Assembly (NCBI GenBank): GCA_001799255.1
Contig: MGTC01000040.1
Location: forward strand, 8,599-43,641
DNA from: Deltaproteobacteria bacterium RIFOXYD12_FULL_55_16
GTDB lineage: Bacteria; Desulfobacterota; Desulfobulbia; Desulfobulbales; Desulfurivibrionaceae
DNA: 35,043 nucleotides
Direction of reading: 5' to 3'
Shown: positions 15,900-23,981 of the stretch, piece by piece
How positions within the stretch are numbered: the first letter of the stretch is position 1
How the letters are laid out: each line of letters opens with the position of its first letter
The notes under the pieces: model-generated
The model's database searches: none
Told to the model about the DNA's origin: nothing
What the model saw: only the letters and a program-made list of their open reading frames with translations
Program-made: the position numbers and the translations under genes

Positions 15900-16419
15900 G
15901 AAGGGGTTTACCCTGCTTGAGCTGCTGGTGGTCGTGCTGATCATTGGCCTTATGCTGGGGGCTGTCGGTTTTTCCATGGACAGCAGGGAGAAACAACTGG
16001 AACTTGAGGCTGACCGCCTGCTGGCATTGTTGCGCCTGGCCCAGCAGGAAACCCTGCTCACCGCCGACGAAATCGCCGTTGCTTTTCACAGCAGAGGATA
16101 TGTCTTCCTGCGCCGGGAAAAAAACCAGTGGCTGCCAGCGAGGGAAGATCTCTATCGCCCCCGCTTACTCGATGAAGAGCTGCAACTGACTCTCCGTTTC
16201 CCTGAAGATGGCCCCAATCCGGTTTCGCTGCCATCCTTCGCCTGGAAAACTGAAACGGCAACCAGCGCTGATTTTGCGGCGGCTGGCCACGCTCTGCCCC
16301 GGATTGATTTCTTCTCCGGCGGAGAAATAACCCCCTTTGAGCTGAGCCTCGCCCTGGCCTCCAGCGCCAGAAAGATTATGATCAGCGGCACGATGCAGGG
16401 AGCAATTGCGCTCCGTTGA
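15868..16419 (+). CDS. gspH: Minor pseudopilin GspH
   Basis: 183 aa from ATG 15868, inside the 3' end of gspG (32-nt overlap), with a strong GAGGGGGAGGGA ribosome site. The frame is open further upstream to 15748 but that part only mirrors gspG. Cleavage site SKKG-FTLLELLVVVLIIGLML, then DSREKQLELEADRLLALLRLAQQETLL, the GspH/FimT segment. GspH links the shaft to the I-J-K tip. It is the last plus-strand gsp gene and converges on gspC. Confidence 0.9.
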   Translation: MPKSATGTSSKKGFTLLELLVVVLIIGLMLGAVGFSMDSREKQLELEADRLLALLRLAQQETLLTADEIAVAFHSRGYVFLRREKNQWLPAREDLYRPRLLDEELQLTLRFPEDGPNPVSLPSFAWKTETATSADFAAAGHALPRIDFFSGGEITPFELSLALASSARKIMISGTMQGAIALR

Positions 16420-16440
16420 AGATTGCTGCTGGCGTGTTGC

Positions 16441-17166
16441 TCATCTTGCAACAGCCTCGTCTTTTTGGGAAAGATCGGAGGGTTGATTGTCGATATCCCC
16501 CCATTCTGTCGCCTTGGGCTTTCTTTGTTCGTTGTGATCTGCCAGAACCAGGGTTTTCAAGCGCCCGGACTGACGCAGAATCACCCGATCAGCGAGAATC
16601 GCCGCGATGGTGGCATCCCCCGGCACCGTGTCGCCGAGACCATATACCCCTTCCTGCCCCTGTCGGCCATTTTCGGAGATCACCGCCAGGCTTCGCGCCT
16701 TGGAAGTTGAAAACATCAGGCCATTGAGCACCAGATTCAGGCTGGCTTCTGGAGCTTCGCTCATGTCCGCCTGTGAACCAGCCTGCCCAAAAAGATGCAA
16801 GCCCGCCAGTTTCTCCCCGAGAGCCGCAGTCCCGGTGTCAGTCATCCGGGGGGCTTGGTCAGTGGCAGCGGGTGTGACGAGGCCTGCGGGGACAATTCTT
16901 GGCAGGGGCGCAAACAGAGCCAGGGCGAAAGAGAAGAAAGCCTGAGAAAGCAGGAGGAGCAGCAGAACGAAACAAAGGTTGCGCAGCCGACCAGGGTTGC
17001 CTTCTTTTCCCACGAGCAGCCGCCAGCTTTTGCGGGCCAGAAACATCGTCTCCCAAAGGCCGTTTCTAATTACAGCAAACGAGGCCGATTTCATCCGCTT
17101 CCGCAGCCATGCCATGCTTAAAGCCTTCACGTTTGCACCGCTTGCAGAATTCGTCACGTCCGGCAT
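16441..17166 (-). CDS. gspC: Type II secretion coupling protein GspC (separated from its operon)
   Basis: A 241-aa bitopic inner-membrane protein. A basic cytoplasmic N-terminus is followed by one membrane helix (CFVLLLLLLSQAFFSFALALF) and, after a linker, a homology-region domain with LAGLHLFGQ, LNLVLNGLMFS, SLAVISENG and YGLGDTVPGDATIAAILADRVILRQSGRLKTLVL. In the family this domain binds the GspD N0 ring. No C-terminal PDZ or coiled coil is present, so it is a short-form GspC. It lies on the strand opposite to the other gsp genes. Its ATG (17164-17166) comes 2 nt after the stop of the last flagellar gene, so it is probably cotranscribed with that operon. Internal Met starts near residues 18 and 25 are possible. 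Confidence 0.87.
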   Translation of the reverse strand: MPDVTNSASGANVKALSMAWLRKRMKSASFAVIRNGLWETMFLARKSWRLLVGKEGNPGRLRNLCFVLLLLLLSQAFFSFALALFAPLPRIVPAGLVTPAATDQAPRMTDTGTAALGEKLAGLHLFGQAGSQADMSEAPEASLNLVLNGLMFSTSKARSLAVISENGRQGQEGVYGLGDTVPGDATIAAILADRVILRQSGRLKTLVLADHNEQRKPKATEWGDIDNQPSDLSQKDEAVAR

Positions 17167-17168
17167 TC

Positions 17169-17663
17169 TCAGGGCAGCCCCAACAGCCTGCTCACCCGTA
17201 CCGCCTTGTCCTGCGCCAGCTTGGGGATGATCTTTGCCACAGCCTCCGTCTTCATGGCGCGTAAAATCTCCACCGCCTCGCCATCTTCCATCTTATCAAG
17301 CAGAGGAGCCACCTTGGATGGGCTCATGCTGCTGTAAATCTTAATCAGATTTTTAAACTGCTGGTCTTTACCTTTTACCGCCCCGCCAAGCTGACCCTTG
17401 AGTTCTTCCTGCAGGGCATTGAGCTTGGTGTACTTTTCGTCCACCTCTTTATTCAGGGCGGCCAGTTCCTTTTCCTTCTCGGCCATCGCCTTTTCCTTGA
17501 TGGCCAACGCCTCTTCCCGCGCCTTCAGAGCAGCGGAAACGGAAATCTCCTGGGGCGTAAGTTTTACCGCAGATTTCTCCTCGGTAAAAGCGGGAATGGT
17601 CATCGCCATGCAGAGCAAGACGATAAGAACCTGTATGATGCGCCTGCGCTTGCGTTTTTCCAT
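17169..17663 (-). CDS. MotE-like flagellar protein (MgtE-N-like domain)
   Basis: 164 aa: a membrane or signal segment (IIQVLIVLLCMAMTIPAF), a charged coiled coil (ALKAREEALAIKEKAMAEKE onward) and a C-terminal domain with IYSSMSPSKVAPLLDKMEDGEAVEILRAM and AKIIPKLAQDKA, the helical repeat also found at the N-terminus of MgtE transporters. Proteins of this build commonly follow fliJ in flagellar operons, and the family includes MotE, a periplasmic chaperone for a motility protein in rhizobia. The exact role here is inferred from location only. It lies 41 nt after fliJ and 2 nt before gspC. Confidence 0.75.
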   Translation of the reverse strand: MEKRKRRRIIQVLIVLLCMAMTIPAFTEEKSAVKLTPQEISVSAALKAREEALAIKEKAMAEKEKELAALNKEVDEKYTKLNALQEELKGQLGGAVKGKDQQFKNLIKIYSSMSPSKVAPLLDKMEDGEAVEILRAMKTEAVAKIIPKLAQDKAVRVSRLLGLP

Positions 17664-17704
17664 AATTTCATCCGAAAAGGGCCATGACGCCCCCTTGTCC
17701 CTGC

Positions 17705-18154
17705 CTAAAAGAGTCTGCTCTTACGGCCAAAACGAAGCACCATCTGCTCGTCTGCTTCCTTTTGCTCTTTCTTTAGTTCGGCCAGCAGGAATTTCTGATA
17801 ATCCCGCTCCCTGGCCTTTTCCATAACCTTTCTATCCTGCATCTTGCCGGTCAATTCTTGCCTGGCCTGAACAACCGCTCCCTGCCCGATCTCCACCAGG
17901 GCACGCCCAGCTTCAATCTCCTGCTCCTTGCGGAAGATGCCTTCCACATAAAAAGCAAAGAGCGGGGCCAGCATCTGCCGCTGCTTTTTTTCTTCAAACT
18001 CGGCAATCAATCCCTGCCGCTCCTGCTGCAATGCGGCAAGGCGCAGCCTCTGCTCCTCAAGAAGCGTAAGCACCCTGGCCAGTTTCTGCTGGGTAAGCTC
18101 TTCCAGATTCCTTCGCAGGCCAAGGACTGTTTCAAGTTTGAAATGATAGGCCAT
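17705..18154 (-). CDS. fliJ: Flagellar export chaperone/stalk protein FliJ
   Basis: 149 aa, almost wholly alpha-helical coiled coil rich in Glu, Gln, Arg and Leu, starting MAYHFKLETVLGLRRNLEEL, the standard FliJ opening. FliJ is the central stalk of the FliI ATPase ring and links it to FlhA in the export gate. It follows fliI by 12 nt. Length matches the family (about 147 aa). Confidence 0.9.
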   Translation of the reverse strand: MAYHFKLETVLGLRRNLEELTQQKLARVLTLLEEQRLRLAALQQERQGLIAEFEEKKQRQMLAPLFAFYVEGIFRKEQEIEAGRALVEIGQGAVVQARQELTGKMQDRKVMEKARERDYQKFLLAELKKEQKEADEQMVLRFGRKSRLF

Positions 18155-18166
18155 TGTGTCCTCTCA

Positions 18167-19501
18167 TCATTTACCTGAAAGACCGTGGTCTTCCGCAGCA
18201 AAAATCGCCGCCAGTTGCCGGGCGCTTTCGGCAAAGGAAACCTTTTCTTCCACCGGCTGCCTGAGATAGTTATTCAAGCGGTCGATCATGGCAATGGCGT
18301 TATCGATTTTCGGATTGCTGCCCCTGGCATAGGCGCCGATATTGATCAGGTCTTCCGAGCGACGATAGGTGGCCATGACCTCCAGAAATTTATGAGCGAC
18401 CTGCACCTGCTCCTTCGGCACCACATCGATCATACACCGGCTGATGCTGCCCATGACCTCGATGGACGGGTAATGTCCCTGGCTTGCCAGATCCCGGCTC
18501 AGGATAATATGGCCATCCACGATGGAGCGCACCGCATCGGCGATAGGCTCGTTCATATCGTCGCCCTCCACCAGCACCGTGTAGATGCCGGTGATACTCC
18601 CCTTGCCCATGCAGGTTCCGGCGCGCTCCAGCAATTTAGGGAGCTGCCCGAACACCGAGGGGGTATAGCCGCGCGAGGTGGGTGGCTCGCCAATGGCCAG
18701 GCCGACCTCCCGACTGGACATGGCAAAACGGGTGACAGAATCCATCATCAGAATCACATCGCGGCCACGATCCCGAAAAAACTCGGAAATGGCCGTGGCA
18801 AGATAGGCCCCGCGCATCCGCACCAGGGGCGGCTGATCCGAGGTGGCCACCACCACCACCGAACGGGCCAGCCCCTCCGGGCCCAGATCCCGCTCGATAA
18901 AATCCTTCAACTCACGGCCCCGCTCCCCGATCAGAGCGATAACACTAATGTCGGCCGCCGTATGCCTGGCGATCATACCAAGCAAGGTACTTTTCCCCAC
19001 CCCGGAACCGGCGAGAATCCCAATGCGCTGGCCCTTGCCCAAGGTCAGCAGGCCGTTGATCGCCCGCACCCCCACGTCCACCGGGGCAAAGATCCGTTCT
19101 CTCTCCATGGGGTTCAAGGGCTCGGCGTACAGTGGATACTGCATCTCGGCCCGCAATGGCCCTTTGCCGTCCATAGGGTTGCCCAGACCGTCAATAACCC
19201 GGCCCAGCAGGGACTCGGCCACCGGCACCCCGGCCTGCCCACCCACCATCCGGATGGCGCTGCCCGGCTCAACCCCGCGCATCTCGCCCAGGGGCATAAG
19301 CAGCACCCGTCCTTCCCGAAAGCCAACCACCTCGGCCAGCACTGTGCTCTTGCCCTTGAAAACCGAAACTTCGCAGATGCTGCCCACCGGAATCCCCGGC
19401 CCCAGGCTCTCCAGAACCATGCCAATGACCTGGCTCACCCGACCACCCACGCTGACAAGCGAGGTATCCTGGGCAACCTGAAGACAGTGGGAAAGGTTCA
19501 T
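18167..19501 (-). CDS. fliI: Flagellar export ATPase FliI
   Basis: 444 aa, the F1-beta-like ATPase of the flagellar type III export apparatus. Walker A is GILAGSGVGKST (161-172), Walker B DVILMMDSVTRFAM (248-261), with GERGRE and the SLVEGDDMNEPIADAVRS-type segment (here TVLVEGDDMNEP) typical of FliI. The gene begins with ATG 19501 and is separated from fliH by a 119-nt repeat-rich spacer. A 445-aa open frame on the opposite strand is only its shadow. Confidence 0.96.
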   Translation of the reverse strand: MNLSHCLQVAQDTSLVSVGGRVSQVIGMVLESLGPGIPVGSICEVSVFKGKSTVLAEVVGFREGRVLLMPLGEMRGVEPGSAIRMVGGQAGVPVAESLLGRVIDGLGNPMDGKGPLRAEMQYPLYAEPLNPMERERIFAPVDVGVRAINGLLTLGKGQRIGILAGSGVGKSTLLGMIARHTAADISVIALIGERGRELKDFIERDLGPEGLARSVVVVATSDQPPLVRMRGAYLATAISEFFRDRGRDVILMMDSVTRFAMSSREVGLAIGEPPTSRGYTPSVFGQLPKLLERAGTCMGKGSITGIYTVLVEGDDMNEPIADAVRSIVDGHIILSRDLASQGHYPSIEVMGSISRCMIDVVPKEQVQVAHKFLEVMATYRRSEDLINIGAYARGSNPKIDNAIAMIDRLNNYLRQPVEEKVSFAESARQLAAIFAAEDHGLSGK

Positions 19502-19544
19502 GGGATTATTTACCTTTGGTAATTGTTCAGACTGAAGGTGCTTA

Positions 19545-19615
19545 GGCTGAAGGCTGAAGGCTGAAGGGGTAAAGACTAAAAACCTTCAGCCCTCAGTACT
19601 TAGCCCTCAGTACTC
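19545..19615. repeat. Short tandem and inverted repeats between fliH and fliI
   Basis: Three overlapping GGCTGAAGG units at 7-bp spacing (19545-19567) are followed, after 15 nt, by CCTTCAGCC (19583-19591), which pairs perfectly with the nearest unit. Next comes a tandem duplication of a 14-mer, AGCCCTCAGTACTT/C (19588-19601 and 19602-19615; 13 of 14 identical). On the transcribed strand this makes a strong hairpin between the fliH stop and the fliI start. There is no U-run, so termination is not indicated. Confidence 0.6.
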
Positions 19616-19620
19616 AGCAC

Positions 19621-20352
19621 TCATTCCGCAGCCAGGGCCGCAAGAAAAGCCTGCTCCACTGCGGCATACAACCTTGCCTTGCCGTTTTCCAGGGTGGCGT
19701 CGATCTCGCCGAAATCTGTCTTCAATAAACAGCCGCCCGGGGCAAGACTGGAATCCTCAACCAGCTGGATCCGGTTCTTGCCCTCAATCAACCGGGGATT
19801 TTCCAGGCTCGCCTTTTCCAAGCGCGCCAGATCATCAGCATGCAGATGGATCTGCACCGTGGAATTTTCCACCACAAATTCCATCGCCTTTTTGAGGCAG
19901 GCCTGAATGACCAGAGGATTCACAGAGGTCTCGTGGTACACCAGTCGATCCACCATGGCGGTGATCAGGGAGAGGATGCTTTCCTCATGCTGCCGCAAAA
20001 CCTCTGCCAGTTCCCCATCAAGGGCGGTAAACAGAGTGGCAAGCTCTTGCAGCCTCTCCTCATACCGGGCCAACCCTGCGGCCTGACCTGCGGCCTCGCC
20101 CCTGGCCAGCCCCTCGGCATAGGCCTCCTGTCTGAGGCTTTCCGCCTGATCCCCTGCCTGGCGGATAATCTCCGCTGCTTCCTCCAGGGCGATTTCCTGC
20201 GGCGACCTGCGCTTTTTAAACTCCTTGGCCTCAACGCTGCCTGGCGGAGTCTGCCAGAAGTCCTCAAAGGAGAGAAACTCGTCTGTCTCCAGGCTGGGCG
20301 CGGTCTGCACCACCCGATCCTGCTGCAACTTGATCACCTTAGACAAATTCAT
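19621..20352 (-). CDS. fliH: Flagellar export regulator FliH
   Basis: 243 aa from ATG 20352 (a GTG at 20364 would add four residues). The variable N-terminal region is followed by a Glu/Ala-rich helix with AEGLARGEAAGQAAGLARYEE, a GxxxG-like stretch typical of FliH. The C-terminal domain has VNPLVIQACLKKAMEFV, IHLHADDLARLE and APGGCLLKTDFGEIDATLENG, shared with F-type ATPase delta/YscL proteins. FliH binds FliI and holds it at the export gate. The start overlaps the fliG 3' end by about 14 nt. Confidence 0.9.
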   Translation of the reverse strand: MNLSKVIKLQQDRVVQTAPSLETDEFLSFEDFWQTPPGSVEAKEFKKRRSPQEIALEEAAEIIRQAGDQAESLRQEAYAEGLARGEAAGQAAGLARYEERLQELATLFTALDGELAEVLRQHEESILSLITAMVDRLVYHETSVNPLVIQACLKKAMEFVVENSTVQIHLHADDLARLEKASLENPRLIEGKNRIQLVEDSSLAPGGCLLKTDFGEIDATLENGKARLYAAVEQAFLAALAAE

Positions 20353-21364
20353 CCTCGCCGCCACCGCCGCTCATGAGCTGGATCTTGCCCTCCTGCTCCA
20401 GACGCTTGGCGATCTTGAGTATGGATTGATGGGCGCCCTCAACATCCTTTATCCTGGTCGGCCCCATGACTTCCATGTCTTCCTTGAGCATTTCCACGGC
20501 CCGCAGAGACATGGCGCCAAAGATCTTGGTCTTGAGTTCATCGGAAGCAAGCTTGAGAGCCAGCTTCAGGTCGTCGGTGCTGACCTCCTTGAGAATTGCC
20601 TGAATGCCACGATTATCCACGCCAATGAGATCTTCAAAGACAAACATCAGCCGACGAATTTCCTCGGCCAGGGTTTCGCGCTGTTCCTCAATCCCCTCGA
20701 GGATAGACGCCTCCAGGGCCCGATCGGCATTGTTCAGGATCTCCGCCACCGCCGCCACCCCGCCGAGACGCTGGCCATCCATGCCTTCGATGGAAAGCAG
20801 CTCATCCTGCAACACCCGATCCACATCGACGAGAATTTCAGGACTTATCTTGTCAAGTTCCGCCATCCGCATCATGACTTCCACCTGAATCTCGTCACTT
20901 AAGGCCATGAGGATCTGGGCCGCCTGAATCGGCTCCAGCACAGAAAGAACCATGGCCACGGTCTGGGGATGTTCGTTGCGCAGAAAGTTGACCAGTATCT
21001 TGGGTTCGAGCTTGCGGGCCTTCTGAAAAAGGGTCAGCTTCCAGTCCGAGCGGATCTCGTCAAGCATCGCGTTGGCTTTTTCGCTGGACATCGCCCGCTT
21101 CAGCGCGCCTTCCAGCAGCTCGTTTCCGGAGAGGAAGATGTCGTTGTCGCCGCTGTCGGTCTTGAACTCATTGACCAGAGCGGTCAGATCCTCTTTATCA
21201 ACCTTATCGATCCTGGCCATCTGGCGGCCAACCTGCTTGATATCTTCGGGATCGAGCCTCTTGAAAACCTGGGAGGCAAATTCCTCCCCCACAGTGAGCA
21301 GAAAGACCGCCGCTTTTTCCGGGCCGGTGAGCGCTTCGCCGCTCTTTTTCTCAGATTTGCTCAT
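20339..21364 (-). CDS. fliG: Flagellar motor switch protein FliG
   Basis: 341 aa with all three FliG domains: N-terminal MS-ring binding part (LTGPEKAAVFLLTVGEEFAS), the middle domain with the EHPQT motif (NEHPQTVAMVLSVLEP), and the C-terminal torque domain (MFVFEDLIGVDNRGIQAILKEV) with its charged helix. It sits on FliF and interacts with stator units at the cytoplasmic face. ATG 21364 is 3 nt after the fliF stop, and the tail overlaps fliH. Length is typical. Confidence 0.96.
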   Translation of the reverse strand: MSKSEKKSGEALTGPEKAAVFLLTVGEEFASQVFKRLDPEDIKQVGRQMARIDKVDKEDLTALVNEFKTDSGDNDIFLSGNELLEGALKRAMSSEKANAMLDEIRSDWKLTLFQKARKLEPKILVNFLRNEHPQTVAMVLSVLEPIQAAQILMALSDEIQVEVMMRMAELDKISPEILVDVDRVLQDELLSIEGMDGQRLGGVAAVAEILNNADRALEASILEGIEEQRETLAEEIRRLMFVFEDLIGVDNRGIQAILKEVSTDDLKLALKLASDELKTKIFGAMSLRAVEMLKEDMEVMGPTRIKDVEGAHQSILKIAKRLEQEGKIQLMSGGGGEDEFV

Positions 21365-21367
21365 GGA

Positions 21368-22984
21368 TCAGGCCTCTTCCCGCAGCCAGCGGCGCACCAG
21401 ATCCGCGGCCCGGTCAGGATCGCTCTGGGCCAGACGGTAGATCCGCTCCTGGTCGGTAAGCCCACGCGGAGCAAGACTGAAGTCCTCCTCCTCGCCCGCA
21501 AGCCCAAGCCCGCCAGCCACAGGGGCATGCCCGCCAGGCATAGCCAAGGTTCCACCACTATGGGTCTCTGTCTGCCTGGTGGTCAGAAGTTTCATAAACG
21601 GCCTCACGATAAAGAGCATAACCAGAACCGCGACCAGCAGATAGACCAGAGGCATCAGCAGCCATTCCGCCATGCCCCGCCATTTTTCCATGGCATCCGG
21701 CTCTGGCTCCGGCACGGAGGACAGAGCAAAAGGCAGGCTCGCCACTTCCACCTGATCGCCCCGTTCTTCATTATAACCAATGGCATTCTTGACCAGCTTG
21801 TCCAGATTCTGCATTTCTTCAGGGCTGCGCGGCTGATATTTCAGACTGGTCTTGCCCTCCTTGTCGACACTCTTTTCGTAAGAGCCATCGACCATGACCG
21901 CAATGGACAGCTTCTTAATTCCCCCGCCTTTTTCCTGCGTATGCCTGGTCTGTTTGCTGATCTCGTAATTGCGGGTGACATTGTTGCGATTGTTTCCGGC
22001 CGTGCTTGCCCCGGCCCCGCCCTCGCCGGCAAAGGTGGCCAGCTCGCCCTTGACCCCAGGGATCCCCTCGGGACTGCTGCCGCCGCCCTTATCGTTTTCC
22101 AGGAGCATCTGTTCGCTGCGCACCACCTGGCCCTCGGGATCAAAATTTTCCTCGGTGCGCTCGACCTTGTTGAAATCTATTTCCGCAGTGACCCTCGCCC
22201 TGGCCCGGTTGACGCCAACCACCTCCTCCAGCATGGTTTCCACCTTCTGCCGCAGGGTGTCTTCAATCTTTATCTGGTACTCCAGCTGGTTGCCGGTGAG
22301 TACCCCCTCGCCATCCCCCTGTTTCCGGTAAAGCAGGCGGCCACTGGTATCGACCAGGGTGATATTGTCGTTGCTGAGCCCCGGAACAGCGCTGGCCACC
22401 AGATTGACAATGCTCTGAATCTCGTGCTGGCTGAGTTTTTCCCTGCCGCGCAGCTTGACACTGATCGAAGCGGTGGGGGGCTTTGCATCCTCAATGAATA
22501 CCGACTCCTTGGGGGTGGCGATATGAACCCTGGCCTCGATGACCTGCTGAAAATTCCGGATGGTTCTTGCCAGCTCGCCCTGCAAGGCCCGCTGATAGTT
22601 CAAGCGCTGGACAAAATCGGTCTGCCCGAAGCTGGTCTGGTTGAAGATCTCAAACCCAACCCCGCCGCCCCTGGGCAAGCCCTCGCCTGCCAGGGTCAAC
22701 CTTACCTCATAGACCTGCGAGGCCGGAACCATGATAGCTCCGCCGTCGGCAGACAACTTGTAAGGGATGCGCTGATCCTTGAGCTTTGTCAGAACCTCGC
22801 CGGCATCTTCCTGGTTCAGCCCGGAAAAAAGAACCTTGTAGGAGGTTTCCTTGCCAGCGGTGGTCAGGCTCAACAGCCCGCCAAACACCACGGCGATCAC
22901 CACGGCCCCAAGGATCTTCTGGGTCAGGCTCAGGCCCTTGGCAATGGAAACGATCTGCGCAAGAATTTCTTTCGGGGTAGCCAT
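21368..22984 (-). CDS. fliF: Flagellar MS-ring protein FliF
   Basis: 538 aa with two membrane helices (about residues 24-42 and 445-465) flanking the large periplasmic ring-building region. Landmarks are YKVLFSGLNQEDAGEVLTKL, GFEIFNQTSFGQTDFVQRLNYQRALQGELARTI, ARVHIATPKESVFIEDAKPPTAS and the C-terminal FliG-binding tail (DPDRAADLVRRWLREE). It forms the ring in the inner membrane on which the basal body is built. AAAGGAAG lies just upstream of the ATG; a MITE is inserted immediately before this ribosome site and its target duplication covers part of it. Confidence 0.96.
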   Translation of the reverse strand: MATPKEILAQIVSIAKGLSLTQKILGAVVIAVVFGGLLSLTTAGKETSYKVLFSGLNQEDAGEVLTKLKDQRIPYKLSADGGAIMVPASQVYEVRLTLAGEGLPRGGGVGFEIFNQTSFGQTDFVQRLNYQRALQGELARTIRNFQQVIEARVHIATPKESVFIEDAKPPTASISVKLRGREKLSQHEIQSIVNLVASAVPGLSNDNITLVDTSGRLLYRKQGDGEGVLTGNQLEYQIKIEDTLRQKVETMLEEVVGVNRARARVTAEIDFNKVERTEENFDPEGQVVRSEQMLLENDKGGGSSPEGIPGVKGELATFAGEGGAGASTAGNNRNNVTRNYEISKQTRHTQEKGGGIKKLSIAVMVDGSYEKSVDKEGKTSLKYQPRSPEEMQNLDKLVKNAIGYNEERGDQVEVASLPFALSSVPEPEPDAMEKWRGMAEWLLMPLVYLLVAVLVMLFIVRPFMKLLTTRQTETHSGGTLAMPGGHAPVAGGLGLAGEEEDFSLAPRGLTDQERIYRLAQSDPDRAADLVRRWLREEA

Positions 22985-22993
22985 ATTTTCTTC

Positions 22994-23160
22994 CTTTGCC
23001 TGTAACTATCCAGCTTAATGCCGGAATTGAATGAAAACCACGAAATGTAACTGTTCAGCAGTGCCGCAGATGCGCGAAAGAGGTCTGCGACGTGTGCTAT
23101 TGCACATGAGCAGGCCGATGACAAAGCAGATGTGGTGCTGCTGGATAGTTACCTTTGCCT
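22994..23160. mobile_element. 151-bp IS66-type MITE with 8-bp target duplication
   Basis: GTAACTATCCAGC at 23002-23014 and GCTGGATAGTTAC at 23140-23152 are perfect 13-bp terminal inverted repeats. They are flanked by exact 8-bp direct repeats, CTTTGCCT at 22994-23001 and 23153-23160. Ends beginning GTAA with 8-bp duplications are the known signature of IS66-family elements. A second, diverged end-like sequence (GTAACTGTTCAGCAG, 23047-23061) lies inside and matches the right end over a longer stretch. There is no transposase frame, so the element is non-autonomous. It sits in the fliE-fliF gap, which without it would be 35 nt. Confidence 0.85.
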
Positions 23161-23178
23161 AAGAGTTTCAACTGCCTG

Positions 23179-23478
23179 CTAAAGCTGCATCCTCATAATC
23201 TCACGGTACGCGTCAATGACCTTCTGCTGCACCCTGGTCATCAGCCGGAAGGAGATGCCGGATTTTTCCATGGCGATCATGGTTTCATGGATATTGGCGT
23301 GTTCACCTGCGGCAAGTCCTTTCACCAGCAGATCAGCCTCCTGGTTCTGGCCGTTTACCTCGGCGATTGACCGGCTGAGAATCTCGGAAAACCCCGGGCC
23401 TGCAAGGCTTGAGGCGCCGGAAGACTTCAGCGGTGCTGCGCCGGGCAGACTGACTGGCTGCATGATAATATCTTTCAT
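23179..23478 (-). CDS. fliE: Flagellar hook-basal body protein FliE
   Basis: 99 aa with the FliE family pattern: a variable N-terminus, then FSEILSRSIAEVNGQNQEADLLVKGLAAGEHANIHETMIAMEKSGISFRLM split over two helices, and KVIDAYREIMRMQL at the end. FliE joins the MS ring to the proximal rod. GGAGG lies 7 nt before ATG 23478. The next gene, fliF, is separated from it by the MITE. Confidence 0.93.
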   Translation of the reverse strand: MKDIIMQPVSLPGAAPLKSSGASSLAGPGFSEILSRSIAEVNGQNQEADLLVKGLAAGEHANIHETMIAMEKSGISFRLMTRVQQKVIDAYREIMRMQL

Positions 23479-23540
23479 CTGTATACCTCCAATTGCGCCT
23501 GCGTTGCTTTACAAATAAAGCCCTGCCTCCTGGGCCCACA

Positions 23541-23978
23541 CTACCTGCCGATCTCCAGGGCCTTAAGCGCCATATTTTTGACAGCATCCAGGGCCGTGAC
23601 ATTGGCTTCATAGGAACGCCGGGCGCTCATCATGTCCACCATCTGCTCAGCCACGTTGACATTGGGAAAACGCACCACCCCATTGACATCGGCGTCCGGA
23701 TGCGTTGGATCATAAACCTCCTTGAAGGGCGCCTTGTCTTCGCTTACCTGCACTACCTCAACCTTGCGCAGCCGCTCGCGGGTGGAGTTGAGCGCATCTT
23801 TGAAATTAACCCCCTCCAGAGGCCTGGCCGCGAAAACCACGGATTTGGCCTTGTACGGCCCGCCTTCGATGGTTCGGGTGGTATTGGCGTTGGCCAGATT
23901 CATGGCCGCGATGTTGAGCCGGGCCCTCTCTGCCGTAAGGGCGGAGCCGCTGATCTGCATGGCGGTTAAAGTATCCAT
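23541..23978 (-). CDS. flgC: Flagellar proximal rod protein FlgC
   Basis: 145 aa starting MDTLTAMQISGSALTAERARLNIAAMNLANANTTRT, the rod/hook N-terminal motif with the ANANTTR signature of FlgC. The end NVNVAEQMVDMMSARRSYEANVTALDAVKNMALKALEIGR is the conserved C-terminal helix. It assembles with FlgB, FlgF and FlgG into the rod. It lies 3 nt after flgB. Confidence 0.95.
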   Translation of the reverse strand: MDTLTAMQISGSALTAERARLNIAAMNLANANTTRTIEGGPYKAKSVVFAARPLEGVNFKDALNSTRERLRKVEVVQVSEDKAPFKEVYDPTHPDADVNGVVRFPNVNVAEQMVDMMSARRSYEANVTALDAVKNMALKALEIGR

Positions 23979-23981
23979 CTG

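Noticed and set aside
18185-19522. 445-codon open frame opposite fliI
   Set aside because: It is His/Pro-rich low-quality translation exactly mirroring fliI, with no ribosome site or family signature.
20969-23005. 678-codon open frame on the plus strand opposite fliG and fliF
   Set aside because: It lies antisense to two certain flagellar genes, shows no domain pattern and is a by-product of GC-rich codon use.
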